A stretch of 52,612 bases of DNA. It comes from Mesobacillus selenatarsenatis SF-1. Lineage in GTDB: Bacteria; Bacillota; Bacilli; Bacillales; Cytobacillaceae. The notes below the pieces were generated by a model. The model was not told the DNA's origin, made no database searches, and was given only the letters and a program-made list of their open reading frames with translations. Each line of letters opens with the position of its first letter. Within the stretch, counting starts at the first letter, position 1. Of the stretch, positions 1 through 8,276 are shown piece after piece. The position numbers were made by a program, and so were the translations under genes. The DNA lies in the NCBI RefSeq assembly GCF_000813125.1, contig NZ_BASE01000023.1:1-52612 (forward strand), read 5' to 3'.

Positions 1-134
1 AGACAGTAGCGGATTTGCCGTCCCAGCATTCACAGGAAGGCCAGACAGTAGCGGACCTGCCGTCCCAGCATTCACAGGGTGATACAGCAGAGGATCTTCC
101 TTCTCAACATAGTTATGGTAATACAATGTCGTAA
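1..134 (+). CDS. C-terminal end of a 14-residue-repeat protein (partial)
   Basis: An open frame enters from the left edge (codons in phase with position 3) and ends at TAA 132-134. The visible 43 residues are made of a tandem repeat with core T-V-A-D-L-P-S-Q-H-S, seen three times, the last copy diverging to T-A-E-D-L-P-S-Q-H-S. The first two DNA copies are 42 bp apart and almost identical, so the array is recent. A strong terminator follows at 153. The function is unknown; low-complexity hydrophilic repeats of this kind occur in spore-coat and surface proteins, but that is only analogy. Confidence 0.7.
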   Translation, partial: TVADLPSQHSQEGQTVADLPSQHSQGDTAEDLPSQHSYGNTMS

Positions 135-152
135 ATTTTTACGCACAGCCTG

Positions 153-176
153 AACCTGTTGGTCAGGTTGTTTTTT
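153..176 (+). terminator. Rho-independent terminator of the repeat protein gene
   Basis: AACCTG/CAGGTT stem with a 5-nt loop, followed by a run of T, 19 bases after the stop codon. Confidence 0.8.
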
Positions 177-240
177 ATGTTTTAAACCAATTTTGTTATA
201 CTCTTTAAAACTTTAACGTATAATTTTTCGAAAAAGGAAA

Positions 241-270
241 AGGCTCTGGGTACTTTCATAACCAGAACCT
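241..270 (-). terminator. Probable terminator of the minus-strand gene at 317-574
   Basis: On the minus strand GGTTCTGG pairs with CCAGAGCC (one mismatch) and is followed by a T-rich stretch CCTTTTCCTTTTT. The rest of 177-316 shows only AT-rich sequence. Confidence 0.55.
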
Positions 271-316
271 ATAATGTTTATTATTAAATTGCTGATGGCC
301 ACTTCGGCTACAAATA

Positions 317-574
317 TTAGTCGACGATATCCATATGGTTAGGGTCCATCATATTGAAGTTCTTGCTCGGCATGGCACTGTTTGTACCGTGGCAATCATT
401 GTACATTTGCTTGACTTCTTCATCGGACAAGTCTGGGTGCATCTTTTCGATTAACGGCTTCATTTGACCAAAATTAAAAGTACCTTTACCTTCTGTCCCT
501 TCTTCTGCAAAGGCAGCAGTGCTTGCTCCAACTATCATTGCTGCGCCTAAAAAACTTAACGTTAGTTTTTTCAT
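317..574 (-). CDS. Small secreted protein of unknown function
   Basis: 85 residues. I start at the ATG at 574 because AGGAGCTGAC lies just upstream and the N-terminus is then a clean signal peptide (MKKLTLSFLGAAMIVGAS, with a probable cut after AFA). The longer open frame upstream is cysteine-rich and has no ribosome site. The mature part is acidic and ends in a Met/Asn-rich tail, with the pattern MHPDLS-x-EE-VKQMY-x-x-CHG. There is one cysteine only and no CxxCH, so it is not a c-type cytochrome. Similar small exported proteins in Bacillus are, as I recall, carried in databases under unreliable names. It is monocistronic and divergent from the VTT-domain gene. Confidence 0.7.
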   Translation of the reverse strand: MKKLTLSFLGAAMIVGASTAAFAEEGTEGKGTFNFGQMKPLIEKMHPDLSDEEVKQMYNDCHGTNSAMPSKNFNMMDPNHMDIVD

Positions 575-679
575 GTCCTGGTCAGCTCCTTTCAGGTATA
601 CATAAATCTTACCGGAACAGTTTGCAAAAACTAAGCAGAAGCAGTGACAAAGTTTTGAAATTTGACTGGAGGCTGGCAT

Positions 680-1246
680 ATGTCATTATTAGAAACTTTA
701 TCTGGCCAGCCGGTTTGGCTTGCCATTATCATTAGCCTTGTAGTCAGTATAGTGATCGCGATAGCAGGTATTGTCCCGAGTGCTTTTGTGACAGCTGCGA
801 ACATCGTTTACTTCGGATTTGTCTGGGGACTCGTGCTCTCTATTCTCGGTGAAGCTTTAGGAGCGGTCATAAGTTTTATTCTGTATCGGAAAGGACTTAA
901 AAAGCTGAGTGGCAGTACCGATTCATCAAGAACGATTAAAGTTCTGGAAAGGCTTAAGCAAACAAATGGCATGGAGGCATTCGTGCTAGTGATTTTACTA
1001 AGGCTCTTTCCGTTCGCGCCATCTGGACTCGTCACCCTGGCTGCTTCATACAGCAGGATGGGGACACGGGCCTTTGCGATTTCAAGTACTATTGGCAAAA
1101 TTCCGGCTCTTTTTATTGAGGCGTATTCAGTTCATACAGTACTTGGCTGGGAAACACAATACCAGCTTGCGGCGGCAATTTTTGTGGCGGTGGCCGGAAT
1201 TTCCTACTATTATTGGACAACAAAGAGAAAGAAACGGAGGAAGTAA
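680..1246 (+). CDS. VTT/DedA-family (TVP38/TMEM64-like) membrane protein
   Basis: 188 residues with about five to six hydrophobic segments. The family signature is the region with G-x-x-G-x-x-x-S-F-x-x-x-R around residues 60-75 (GEALGAVISFILYRKG) and the later RLFPFAPSGLVTLAAS segment, typical of the SNARE-associated/VTT domain. These proteins are inner-membrane proteins thought to act in lipid scrambling or transport of lipid carriers. Start at ATG 680 is set by GGAGG at 668-672. The stop TAA is followed after one base by the next ATG, so the lipoprotein gene is translationally coupled. Confidence 0.85.
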   Translation: MSLLETLSGQPVWLAIIISLVVSIVIAIAGIVPSAFVTAANIVYFGFVWGLVLSILGEALGAVISFILYRKGLKKLSGSTDSSRTIKVLERLKQTNGMEAFVLVILLRLFPFAPSGLVTLAASYSRMGTRAFAISSTIGKIPALFIEAYSVHTVLGWETQYQLAAAIFVAVAGISYYYWTTKRKKRRK

Positions 1247-1247
1247 T

Positions 1248-2252
1248 ATGTTTAACTATAGATTAGTATTGATCACTTTCTTTGCAGCAGTCTTGCTTGT
1301 ATTTACCGGATGTTCAGGTCAAGAAGGACAGGAACTGCAAAAGTCTGCTTCTGAAGAAAACAATTCGAAAAATGAGCAGCAAAACGAACCTCAGGCGGAA
1401 TCAGATAATGATTTTATTATTAAGGCAGCCACACAAAAAATTGAACATATACATGGGATTGGTTACCCGGGAAATGATGAGGGACTATATGTGGCTTCCC
1501 ACCATGGTTTGAAGATATTCAAAAATGGTGAGTGGCTGGAAACGACGGATGAAAAACATGACTACATGGGATTTCAGGCTGTTCAAGATGGATTTTTTGC
1601 AAGCGGCCATCCAGCAGAGGGCTCAGACCTGAAAAATCCGCTTGGCATTGTGAAAAGTACCGACAAAGGAAATACATTGGATAAAATAGCTTTTTACGGA
1701 GAAAGTGATTTTCACTTCCTTTCTGCAAGCTATCATGATAAAGTCTTATATTTGATTAATGAAGAACCTAATTCTGAGCTGGAAAGAGGCGTATATGTCT
1801 CCAAAGTTAGAGGTGGGGCATGGGAACCTGTAGAACTTAATGGACTGGATGCAAATTCCCTTGGAATAATCGCGGTTCATCCTGAAAACGGCAGAACTAT
1901 AACGATGTCTACGAGAGAAGGGGTTTTTGTATCGGATGATTTTGGGACAACTATGGAAAGAGCTGGAGATTATCAAATGGTTACCGCCGCAGCCTATTCT
2001 AAGGAGTCTTTGTATATCGCACCAGTAAAGAATGAAGAGATTAAGCTAATCAGACTTCCAATAGAGGAGCGAAATGCAGGGGAGGAAGTCACTATCCCTA
2101 ACCTGAAGTATGACAATCCGATTACTTATATAGCTGCTGACCCAGAGCAGGAAGACCGGATTGCCTTCATCACCATCCTGAACGATCTATACGAATCCGA
2201 GGATGGCGGTAAGACATGGAAGCAACTCTTAGTAAACGGAAGAATTGAATAA
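1248..2252 (+). CDS. Exported lipoprotein with BNR/sialidase-like propeller repeats (F510_1955-type)
   Basis: 334 residues. The start is ATG 1248, with the ribosome site GGAGGAAG inside the end of the preceding gene. A lipobox (VFTGC, Cys22) is followed by a charged linker. The rest resembles a photosystem-assembly/BNR beta-propeller: HIHGIGYPG near residue 65, VASHHGLKIF, VKSTDKGNT, VSDDFGTT and, near the end, SEDGGKTW, the Asp-box pattern. Such proteins are usually filed as F510_1955-family glycosylhydrolases, but no catalytic residues can be assigned here, so I would not claim enzymatic activity. It is cotranscribed with the VTT-domain protein. Confidence 0.75.
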   Translation: MFNYRLVLITFFAAVLLVFTGCSGQEGQELQKSASEENNSKNEQQNEPQAESDNDFIIKAATQKIEHIHGIGYPGNDEGLYVASHHGLKIFKNGEWLETTDEKHDYMGFQAVQDGFFASGHPAEGSDLKNPLGIVKSTDKGNTLDKIAFYGESDFHFLSASYHDKVLYLINEEPNSELERGVYVSKVRGGAWEPVELNGLDANSLGIIAVHPENGRTITMSTREGVFVSDDFGTTMERAGDYQMVTAAAYSKESLYIAPVKNEEIKLIRLPIEERNAGEEVTIPNLKYDNPITYIAADPEQEDRIAFITILNDLYESEDGGKTWKQLLVNGRIE

Positions 2253-2370
2253 AATGGAAGAGCAACCCTGCGATTTGCTTGTTATAAAGTAATTGCTAAT
2301 ACAATGATATTGAATAGCCAGACACCATCCTCCCCGGGGTACATATCCTGACTATTGGGAGGTGATCGCA

Positions 2371-2733
2371 ATGGCAACAAGCAGAGCTATTGTGTATGTG
2401 GGACAAATGGGAGCTGATACGTTTACCCAGGCCCTTAATGGTGTTTTATATACAGAAGATCAAATCGGATTCATGGCTGACAGGATTTTATGGACAGAAG
2501 GCCAGATTGGAGTTATGGCAGACAGAATCGTATATGTAGTTGAGCTTTCGCAGTTCAATACGATCAAGGCAATGTATATGGTAATGAATATGTCCTTTAT
2601 GGGGATGGACAGTATGATGAACAATATGTTCAAGTATGCAATCAGTGTGAACCCAGTGAGTTACATTCCATGGTTGAGCAGGAACGGGTACGCCAATCCT
2701 CCTTATCCAAATACCTATTATGGCAAAGAATAA
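2371..2733 (+). CDS. Methionine-rich hypothetical protein with an internal repeat
   Basis: 120 residues; start ATG 2371 after a near-perfect GGGAGGTGAT. I do not recognise the family. It contains two adjacent copies of the unit (E-D/G)QIGxMADRI-x-(W/Y), at about residues 30-40 and 45-55. A Met-rich stretch follows (MYMVMNMSFMGMDSMMNNMF, about residues 70-90), and the C-terminus is Pro/Tyr/Asn-rich. There are no cysteines, no signal peptide and no transmembrane span. The gene is flanked by its own promoter region and terminator. The Met-x-Met density would fit copper binding or a membrane-surface helix, but neither is shown. Confidence 0.7.
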   Translation: MATSRAIVYVGQMGADTFTQALNGVLYTEDQIGFMADRILWTEGQIGVMADRIVYVVELSQFNTIKAMYMVMNMSFMGMDSMMNNMFKYAISVNPVSYIPWLSRNGYANPPYPNTYYGKE

Positions 2734-2741
2734 GAATGAAA

Positions 2742-2778
2742 CAGCAGCCAAGGCAAAATGGTTGCTTGTTTTTTTTTT
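2742..2778 (+). terminator. Terminator of the methionine-rich protein gene
   Basis: AGCAGCCA/TGGTTGCT stem followed by TTG and a run of eleven T. Confidence 0.8.
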
Positions 2779-2804
2779 ATCCTTTTACAATATACGCATA
2801 GTTT

Positions 2805-2820
2805 TTACCGTAGAGGGTAT
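2805..2820. promoter_or_regulatory. Putative CstR/CsoR-type operator, sulfur operon 1
   Basis: TTACC-GTAGAG-GGTAT, one mismatch from ATACC-N6-GGTAT, 75-90 bp upstream of the first sulfur gene. It is the weakest of five such sites and the only one not fused to an obvious -10 box; a possible promoter TTGCAG-N17-CATAAA lies downstream at 2839-2867. Confidence 0.45.
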
Positions 2821-2894
2821 ATAAACTAGGGAGAATATTTGCAGTATGTATTCCGCGAATTCATAAATACTAATGTGTAGGAAGGGGGATTACT

Positions 2895-3473
2895 ATGTCA
2901 ATTTCTGCGGATAAGGTACTGGACGCAAAAGGACTTGCGTGCCCGATGCCGATTGTCAAAACAAAGAAAACCATGAATGAGCTAGAGCCAGGACAAGTCA
3001 TCGAAGTGCAGGCTACTGACAAAGGATCTACGACAGATCTGAAAGCTTGGGCTGAAAGTACAGGCAATCAATACCTCGGTACAATAACTGAAGGTGATGT
3101 GCTTAAACACTATCTTCGTAAGGCTAGTGAAGAAGAACTAAACAATGAGTCACCTCATCCGCACACAGCTTCACTTGAAGACGTGCTGGCGAAGCTTGAG
3201 GGAAATGAAAAAATAACGATTCTGGATGTCAGGGAATCAGCTGAATACACTTTTGGACACATCCCGAATGCAAAATCAATTCCACTTGGGGAGTTGGAGC
3301 AGCGTTTCAATGAACTGGATCCTGAAGAGGATGTATATATCATTTGCCGCTCCGGCTCAAGAAGTGACATGGCAGCCAAGAAGCTGTCTGAAAAAGGATT
3401 CAAAAAAACAATTAATGTCGTTTCGGGAATGAAGGACTGGACAGGCCCTACCGAAACGACAGTTGAAAAATAA
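2895..3473 (+). CDS. TusA-rhodanese fusion, sulfane sulfur carrier
   Basis: 192 residues in two domains. Residues 1-78 are a TusA sulfur carrier with the CPMP motif and persulfide-forming Cys16. Residues 92-190 are a rhodanese domain with active-site Cys151 in the loop CRSGSR and the substrate-side motif DVRESAEY...GHIPNA. The fused carrier and sulfurtransferase should pass persulfide sulfur between low-molecular donors and cytoplasmic acceptors. Start ATG 2895 follows GAAGGGGGAT. The next gene starts 14 bp after the stop with AAGGAGGAA overlapping it, so this heads a three-gene operon. A paralogue lies at 19013. Confidence 0.93.
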   Translation: MSISADKVLDAKGLACPMPIVKTKKTMNELEPGQVIEVQATDKGSTTDLKAWAESTGNQYLGTITEGDVLKHYLRKASEEELNNESPHPHTASLEDVLAKLEGNEKITILDVRESAEYTFGHIPNAKSIPLGELEQRFNELDPEEDVYIICRSGSRSDMAAKKLSEKGFKKTINVVSGMKDWTGPTETTVEK

Positions 3474-3487
3474 GGAGGAACCAAAAA

Positions 3488-3877
3488 ATGAAAGTAGCTA
3501 TTATCGCCTCTAACGGCGGAATGTTCGATGCATACAAAGTATTCAATATCGCGACTGCGGCGGCAGCAACAGACGCAGAAGTAGGAATCTTCTTCACGTT
3601 TGAAGGTTTGAACCTGATCCATAAGGAAGCGCACAAGCAACTTCCTATGCCTGCAGGAACTGAACACTTCCAGGAAGGTTTCGCAAGAGAAAACGTTCCT
3701 CCAGTAGAACAGCTTGTTGAAATGGCAGCTGAAATGGGCGTGAAAATGATCGCTTGCCAGATGACAATGGATGTAATGTCTCTTGAGAAAGACCAGTTTG
3801 TTGATGGAATCGATGTAGGTGGAGCTGCTTCCTTCCTGCACTTCGCCAGCGACGCAGACATTACATTGACATTCTAA
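3488..3877 (+). CDS. DsrE/DsrF-like sulfurtransferase
   Basis: 129 residues, single DsrE-type alpha/beta domain. The N-terminus [10 protein letters not shown] and the conserved cysteine Cys90 in [10 protein letters not shown], the position that carries persulfide in DsrE-like proteins, define the family. It is encoded between a TusA-rhodanese and a rhodanese-metallo-beta-lactamase, so it most likely relays sulfur between them in the cytoplasm. The paralogue at 18506 is 30 residues longer because of an insertion before the same ACQMT motif. Confidence 0.9.
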   Translation: MKVAIIASNGGMFDAYKVFNIATAAAATDAEVGIFFTFEGLNLIHKEAHKQLPMPAGTEHFQEGFARENVPPVEQLVEMAAEMGVKMIACQMTMDVMSLEKDQFVDGIDVGGAASFLHFASDADITLTF

Positions 3878-3906
3878 AATATCAAAGCCAAAACAGGAGG
3901 AATCAA

Positions 3907-5028
3907 ATGGTAAAGACAATTTCAGCAAAAGAAATAGCACAAAAAGTCATTAACCATGAAGACCTGTTTATCATTGATGCAAGAAATACAGATGACTTCG
4001 ATGATTGGAAAATCGAAGGCCGCAATGTAAAAGTTCATAATACGCCGTACTTTGACCTGCTTGAAGGTATTGATCCAATAAAGGATGTATTGCCTAAAGA
4101 CCAGGCGATTTACGTTGTATGCGCAAAAGGTGGATCGTCAGAGTTTGTTGCCGAGCAAATTGAAGAGGCTGGCTATACGCATGTTTACTCAATCGAAGGC
4201 GGCATGAAAGCCTGGAGTGAACATTTAGAGCCTGTGAAAATCGGCGACCTTAAGGACGGCGGTTCCCTTTACCAGTTTGTCCGTATTGGTAAAGGGTGCC
4301 TTTCTTACCTTGTTGAATCCAATGGCGAGGCGGCGATTATCGATACTGCGCGGATGATTGAGCAATATGAAGATTTCATGTCAGGAAAGGACTTCAAGCT
4401 TGTTGCCCTGCTTGACACACATCTTCATGCTGACCACATTTCTGGTGGAAGAAAGCTAGCAGAAAAAGTGGGAGCTAAATATTACCTCCCTCCTAAAGAT
4501 GCTGAAGAAGTAACGTTCCAATATGAGCCTCTTCAAGATGGCCATGAAATCAAGGTTGGAAACACGGTAATCCGTTCAGTGTACTCTCCGGGTCATACAA
4601 TCGGAAGTACTTCTTTCATCATTGATGACCAATATTTATTGACTGGTGACATTCTGTTCATCGATTCAATTGGACGCCCTGACCTGGCCGGATTGGCTCA
4701 GGACTGGGTAGGAGACTTGAGGAACACTTTATACAAACGATATAAAGAACTTGCGGATGAACTACTTGTCCTGCCAGCTCACTATATGGGAATCAATGAA
4801 ATGAATGATGACGGGAGCATTTCTGAAAAACTTGGCGTCCTGTATGCCGAGAACCACGGTTTGCAAATCGACAGTGAAGATACGTTCAGGAAGACAGTTA
4901 CCGAGAACCTTCCGCCACAGCCAAATTCCTATCAGGAAATCAGGCAAATGAATATGGGTAAAATCGACCCGGATATCGAAGAACAGCGAGAAATGGAAAT
5001 CGGACCAAACCGTTGTGCCGTTAGATAA
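3907..5028 (+). CDS. Rhodanese-MBL fusion, probable persulfide dioxygenase/sulfurtransferase
   Basis: 373 residues. Residues 1-108 are a rhodanese domain with Cys72 in CAKGGSS. Residues 115-373 are a metallo-beta-lactamase fold with the metal motif HLHADH (172-177), SPGHT, TGD and PAHY. This metal set is that of ETHE1/CstB-type non-heme iron persulfide dioxygenases, which oxidise persulfide to sulfite. Domain order is the reverse of CstB, where the MBL comes first. Two further cysteines are conserved with the paralogue at 19633: GKGC-LSY (Cys131) and the terminal PNRCAVR. Start ATG 3907 follows AGGAGGAATC. It is the last gene of the operon. Confidence 0.9.
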   Translation: MVKTISAKEIAQKVINHEDLFIIDARNTDDFDDWKIEGRNVKVHNTPYFDLLEGIDPIKDVLPKDQAIYVVCAKGGSSEFVAEQIEEAGYTHVYSIEGGMKAWSEHLEPVKIGDLKDGGSLYQFVRIGKGCLSYLVESNGEAAIIDTARMIEQYEDFMSGKDFKLVALLDTHLHADHISGGRKLAEKVGAKYYLPPKDAEEVTFQYEPLQDGHEIKVGNTVIRSVYSPGHTIGSTSFIIDDQYLLTGDILFIDSIGRPDLAGLAQDWVGDLRNTLYKRYKELADELLVLPAHYMGINEMNDDGSISEKLGVLYAENHGLQIDSEDTFRKTVTENLPPQPNSYQEIRQMNMGKIDPDIEEQREMEIGPNRCAVR

Positions 5029-5039
5029 ATAGAAAAGCG

Positions 5040-5278
5040 CAAGCGCCTTGGTCAGTCCCGACAATCGTTGGAGGGCCGACCAGTGAAGTCGTTCTTTGAC
5101 TTCAAAGGGCGGACCGAAATCGAAAAGCGTAGGCGACTGTCCAAATCCGACAAGCGCTGGAGGTCCTGCCAGTGAAGTCGTTCTTTGACTTCACTGGCAG
5201 GACCGAAGCGTCTCGAGGAGTTAGGAGCCGCAGCTAGACAAACGATCGAGGGGCTAGGCGCTGGAGCTGGCCAACCAT
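5040..5278. repeat. Two tandem degenerate copies of a GC-rich palindromic interspersed repeat
   Basis: Two copies begin GAAAAGCG(C/T)A(A/G)GCG(C/A)C and each carries the segment CAGTGAAGTCGTTCTTTGAC. In the second copy 5162-5204 is a perfect 18-bp stem with a 7-base loop; in the first the stem is imperfect. Short AGCGCC/GGCGCT-type palindromes flank them. Composition is much more GC-rich than the genes around. From memory, similar non-coding elements are scattered through Bacillaceae genomes. No coding frame is supported. Confidence 0.7.
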
Positions 5279-5280
5279 AA

Positions 5281-5312
5281 AGGAGTGCCTTATGTAAGGT
5301 ACTCCTTTTTTA
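5281..5312 (+). terminator. Terminator of sulfur operon 1
   Basis: AGGAGTGCCTTA/TAAGGTACTCCT stem (one G-U pair) followed by a run of T; it lies beyond the palindromic repeats. Confidence 0.8.
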
Positions 5313-5399
5313 TATAAGGTAAAAAGGCTTTTTCCATAAGCTTCATGCCAATCAGGACGTTTATGGAAATAGCTTTAAAAGAGTGGAGGAGAGGATACT

Positions 5400-6830
5400 A
5401 TGACAAAGTTGACGATTATACAGCAAAACGATACACATGGGAGCCTGGAACTCCATCCTGAACTTTTTTGGAAAAACAACAAACCTGAACTACGTAATAC
5501 AGGAGGCTTTCCGAGGATTGCGAGATATATCAAAGGTATTAAATCACAAGCAGAAAATGTTTTATTCCTAGATGGAGGAGACCTGTTTCATGGGACACTC
5601 CCTTTAGTAGCGTCGAAAGGCGAAGTGATTTTACCAGCATTGGAAAAAATGGGGCTGGATGGCTGGGTCCCTGGAAACTGGGATTTCGCCTATGGGAAGG
5701 AGAAGCTATCTTCTTTGGTAGAAGCTTTGCCGTTTCCTTCAGTCGCTTGTAACGTGAAGGACGTGAATACCAATGAAACCTTCATGAAGCCATTTATCAT
5801 CAAGGAGTTTGAGGACCTTAAGGTGGGTGTCATTGGACTGACCTATCCATATGTCGATGAGACGATGCCTGAAAGCTTCTCAAAAGGCCTTGCGTTCTCA
5901 AGAGGCGTGGAAGAGACGCGTGATTGTGTGGAAGAGTTAAAGGGTCAGGTGGATCTTGTTGTGTTATTAAGCCATATGGGACTCCCTCTTGATGTCGAGC
6001 TGGCAACCCTTGTAGATGGTATTGATATCGTCTTGTCGGGACACAGCCATGACAGGGTAGAAGAGCCGATCACCGTTAATGATACGCTCGTCGTTCAGGC
6101 TGGTTCAAGTGCATCATTCCTTGGGAAACTGGATATTACCTTTGAAGGCGGAAGGATGGAGGACTATCGATACGAACTAGTGGCGATTGACGAAAGCTTC
6201 CCTGAGGATGAGGAAATGGCGGAAATCATTTCTGATATATTAGAGCCATACGGTAAGGAACGGGGCAATATAATCGGTAAAACCGGGTCAATTTTACACA
6301 GAATGACCTTGAATGAAGCACCAATGGACCAATTGATCACAGATGCCTATCTCCATGCCTACGATGGCGATTTGGCATTCTCACATGGGTGGAGGTACGG
6401 TACTCCTTTCCCAGCAGGGGATATTACCGAGTATGACCTGCATACCATCATCCCGACGAACCCGGAAATGTTCACACTCGAAATGCCGGGAGAGCGCCTG
6501 ATTAATGCCCTCGAGAAGAATCTGGAGATGGTGTTCTCAAGAGACCCGTTTAAGCAAAAAGGCGGATATATACTGAGGTCCTCCGGATTATTCATGTCCT
6601 TCAAGCCATACAATCCGGAAGGCAACAGAATTCAAAAGCTGCTCATAGGCGGGCAAGAAATCGATCTGACGAGGAAATACAAGATTGCTGGCGCAGGCAA
6701 GCAGCTATTTAAAGGCGCTGAAGCAGATAAAACCTACCATGGTGTCCATGCAGTTGATATTATTAAGCAATTTTTAAAAGAAAAGGGAACATTCAAAGCT
6801 GATGGAGAATCAAAAATTCTGAGCACCTAG
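5400..6830 (+). CDS. Cytoplasmic 5'-nucleotidase/UshA-family metallophosphatase, SoxB-like variant
   Basis: 476 residues. The N-terminal metallophosphoesterase domain shows NDTHG (10-14), DGGD (58-61), GNWD (92-95), LSHMG and SGHSHD. From about residue 290 on is the 5'-nucleotidase C-terminal domain (MDQLITDAYL, the PTNPEM region, GGYILRSSG). It has no signal peptide, so unlike UshA it should be cytoplasmic. The usual GNH(D/E) metal/catalytic motif reads GNWDFAYG; as I recall SoxB thiosulfohydrolases carry a similar Trp-containing GHWEF version. A nucleotidase is the safe call; a sulfur role is inference from the motif and from the operon just upstream. Ribosome site: GGAGGAGAGGATACT before ATG 5400. 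Confidence 0.8.
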   Translation: MTKLTIIQQNDTHGSLELHPELFWKNNKPELRNTGGFPRIARYIKGIKSQAENVLFLDGGDLFHGTLPLVASKGEVILPALEKMGLDGWVPGNWDFAYGKEKLSSLVEALPFPSVACNVKDVNTNETFMKPFIIKEFEDLKVGVIGLTYPYVDETMPESFSKGLAFSRGVEETRDCVEELKGQVDLVVLLSHMGLPLDVELATLVDGIDIVLSGHSHDRVEEPITVNDTLVVQAGSSASFLGKLDITFEGGRMEDYRYELVAIDESFPEDEEMAEIISDILEPYGKERGNIIGKTGSILHRMTLNEAPMDQLITDAYLHAYDGDLAFSHGWRYGTPFPAGDITEYDLHTIIPTNPEMFTLEMPGERLINALEKNLEMVFSRDPFKQKGGYILRSSGLFMSFKPYNPEGNRIQKLLIGGQEIDLTRKYKIAGAGKQLFKGAEADKTYHGVHAVDIIKQFLKEKGTFKADGESKILST

Positions 6831-6844
6831 AAATTTTGGTTAAA

Positions 6845-7037
6845 TGGACATTTCGAAGGCGAAGCAAAGCCAAAATGTCCAATAAAGGGGTGTTAATGGA
6901 CATTTCAAAGGTGAAGCAGTCCCAAAATGTCCAATAAAGGGGTGTTAATGGACATTTCAAAGGCGAAGCAATACCAAAATGTCCAAGAAAGAGGTTTTAA
7001 TGGACATTTCGAAGGCGGAGCGGCGCCAAAATGTCCA
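6845..7037. repeat. Tandem array A: four 52-bp hairpin units
   Basis: Four units start at 6845, 6897, 6949 and 7001, exactly 52 bp apart. Each has arms TGGACATTT / AAATGTCCA around a GC-rich core of the form (C/A)AAGG(C/T)G(A/G)AGC, and ends with a short spacer of the AATAAAGGGGTGTTAA kind. Arms are invariant while the core varies, which points to selection on pairing. It lies between two convergent genes. Confidence 0.9.
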
Positions 7038-7046
7038 ATAAGAAAC

Positions 7047-7079
7047 AAAAAAAGTCACGGCCATAGCCGCGACTTTTTT
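7047..7079 (-). terminator. Bidirectional terminator between convergent genes
   Basis: GTCACGGC/GCCGCGAC stem with A and T runs on either side; it overlaps the stop codon of the ResA-like gene. Confidence 0.85.
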
Positions 7080-7668
7080 ACTTAACACCCGTAAGTTCCT
7101 TCATCATTTTCTCATCCATAGGACCAACAATTTTCTTCGTAATCACACCGTTTTCATCAAGGATATAGCTGGTTGGGATGGTAAACGCCTGATAGGTCGT
7201 TCCGGCGTTCCCATCTTCATCCATAGGAATCGTAAAGGTTAAACCATATTCCTCGACGAATTTTTTGACTTCATCCTCACCTTTATCCATATTTGTCAGG
7301 TTGACTGCAAGGATCTCAACGCCCTGGTCATTGTATTCTTCGTAGAAATTTTGCATATGCGGCATTTCGGCCTTACATGGAGGGCACCATGTAGCCCAGA
7401 AGTTGAGGATCACTTTTTTGCCACGGTAATCAGATAGCTTGATTGTATTTCCATCAAGGGTGTTCAATTCAAAGTCAGGTGCTTCAGCGCCTTCACGCAA
7501 CGAAGAAAGCTTCGCGCCTGGGATGTCTTCTGTTGTATCTACAGATTCGCCTGCTGGAGCTGTGGTGGTATTCTTCTCGCTTTCTGTTGATCCTGGTTTC
7601 CAGATGTTCACGACAAGAATGACAACAGCCAGTGCTAAAATCGCAAATGATAAAAGATTTTTATTCAA
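7078..7668 (-). CDS. ResA/TlpA-like membrane-anchored thiol-disulfide oxidoreductase
   Basis: 196 residues. An N-terminal membrane anchor (about 5-23) is followed by a Ser/Thr-rich linker and a thioredoxin-fold domain from about residue 60. The active site is WCPPCK (Cys95/Cys98), and the cis-proline segment is FTIPTSYILD. Such proteins reduce disulfides outside the membrane, for example apocytochrome c cysteines, using electrons passed by CcdA. ccdA is the first gene of the same minus-strand operon, which supports that pairing. The start overlaps the upstream stop by 4 bp (ATGA), with AAGGAGGAAATT before it. The symbol resA is not assigned because the classical resABCDE context is absent. 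Confidence 0.88.
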   Translation of the reverse strand: MNKNLLSFAILALAVVILVVNIWKPGSTESEKNTTTAPAGESVDTTEDIPGAKLSSLREGAEAPDFELNTLDGNTIKLSDYRGKKVILNFWATWCPPCKAEMPHMQNFYEEYNDQGVEILAVNLTNMDKGEDEVKKFVEEYGLTFTIPMDEDGNAGTTYQAFTIPTSYILDENGVITKKIVGPMDEKMMKELTGVK

Positions 7669-8276
7669 TGCTGAATTTCCTCCTTATTAAATCGCTGAAA
7701 AATGATTAAGTAAATTCCGAGTGCGAAGATCAAAATGTTTTCCAATGAGAGCATATCCGAAAAAAGGCTAAGTATTAGTGCTTCAAGCATGAGAAACAAT
7801 ATTGCATACTCAGCAATGAGCTTAATGTTTTTGATGAAAAACAAAATGTAGCCTAATAAAAGGACGGCCTGTATAGAAGTTGCAAGATAATCCTGTGAGA
7901 ATGCAAATAACCCTGTCCAATACACTAAAAAGAATATAAAGTACACAGGGAGATACTCCCCCGGTTTGATGGTGCTGCCCTTTTTCCTTGTTAGCCAATA
8001 TAAATAGATTGCGATTCCGATATATGCAAGAATCTGACCCTCTGTACCGCCATTAAAGTAGACAAGAGAGAAGGGAGTATCAATGAACAGCTTGAAATTG
8101 AAAATTACATAGCTGAGCTTATAGATCGCAATGTAAAGGAAGAAGCTGTTCCAATACCAATCATCGATACTCTTTTTCTCTCTGGCCCGGTAAATCAGGG
8201 CTCCGATAAAAATGGCAGCAAACGCTGCAAGCAAATCTGCTGGCAGCGTGAATCTGCCGAAAGTTATATAGTTCAA
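7665..8276 (-). CDS. Polytopic membrane protein of unknown function
   Basis: 203 residues with about six to seven hydrophobic segments. The N-terminus (ITFGRFTLPADLLAAFAAIFIGALIY) loosely resembles the first segment of prolipoprotein diacylglyceryl transferase, but the catalytic Lgt signature is not visible, so I do not assign it. It overlaps both neighbours by 4 bp (OsmC upstream, ResA-like downstream), so it is translationally coupled within a thiol-redox operon and may act with the thioredoxin or with CcdA in the membrane. Confidence 0.75.
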   Translation of the reverse strand: MNYITFGRFTLPADLLAAFAAIFIGALIYRAREKKSIDDWYWNSFFLYIAIYKLSYVIFNFKLFIDTPFSLVYFNGGTEGQILAYIGIAIYLYWLTRKKGSTIKPGEYLPVYFIFFLVYWTGLFAFSQDYLATSIQAVLLLGYILFFIKNIKLIAEYAILFLMLEALILSLFSDMLSLENILIFALGIYLIIFQRFNKEEIQH

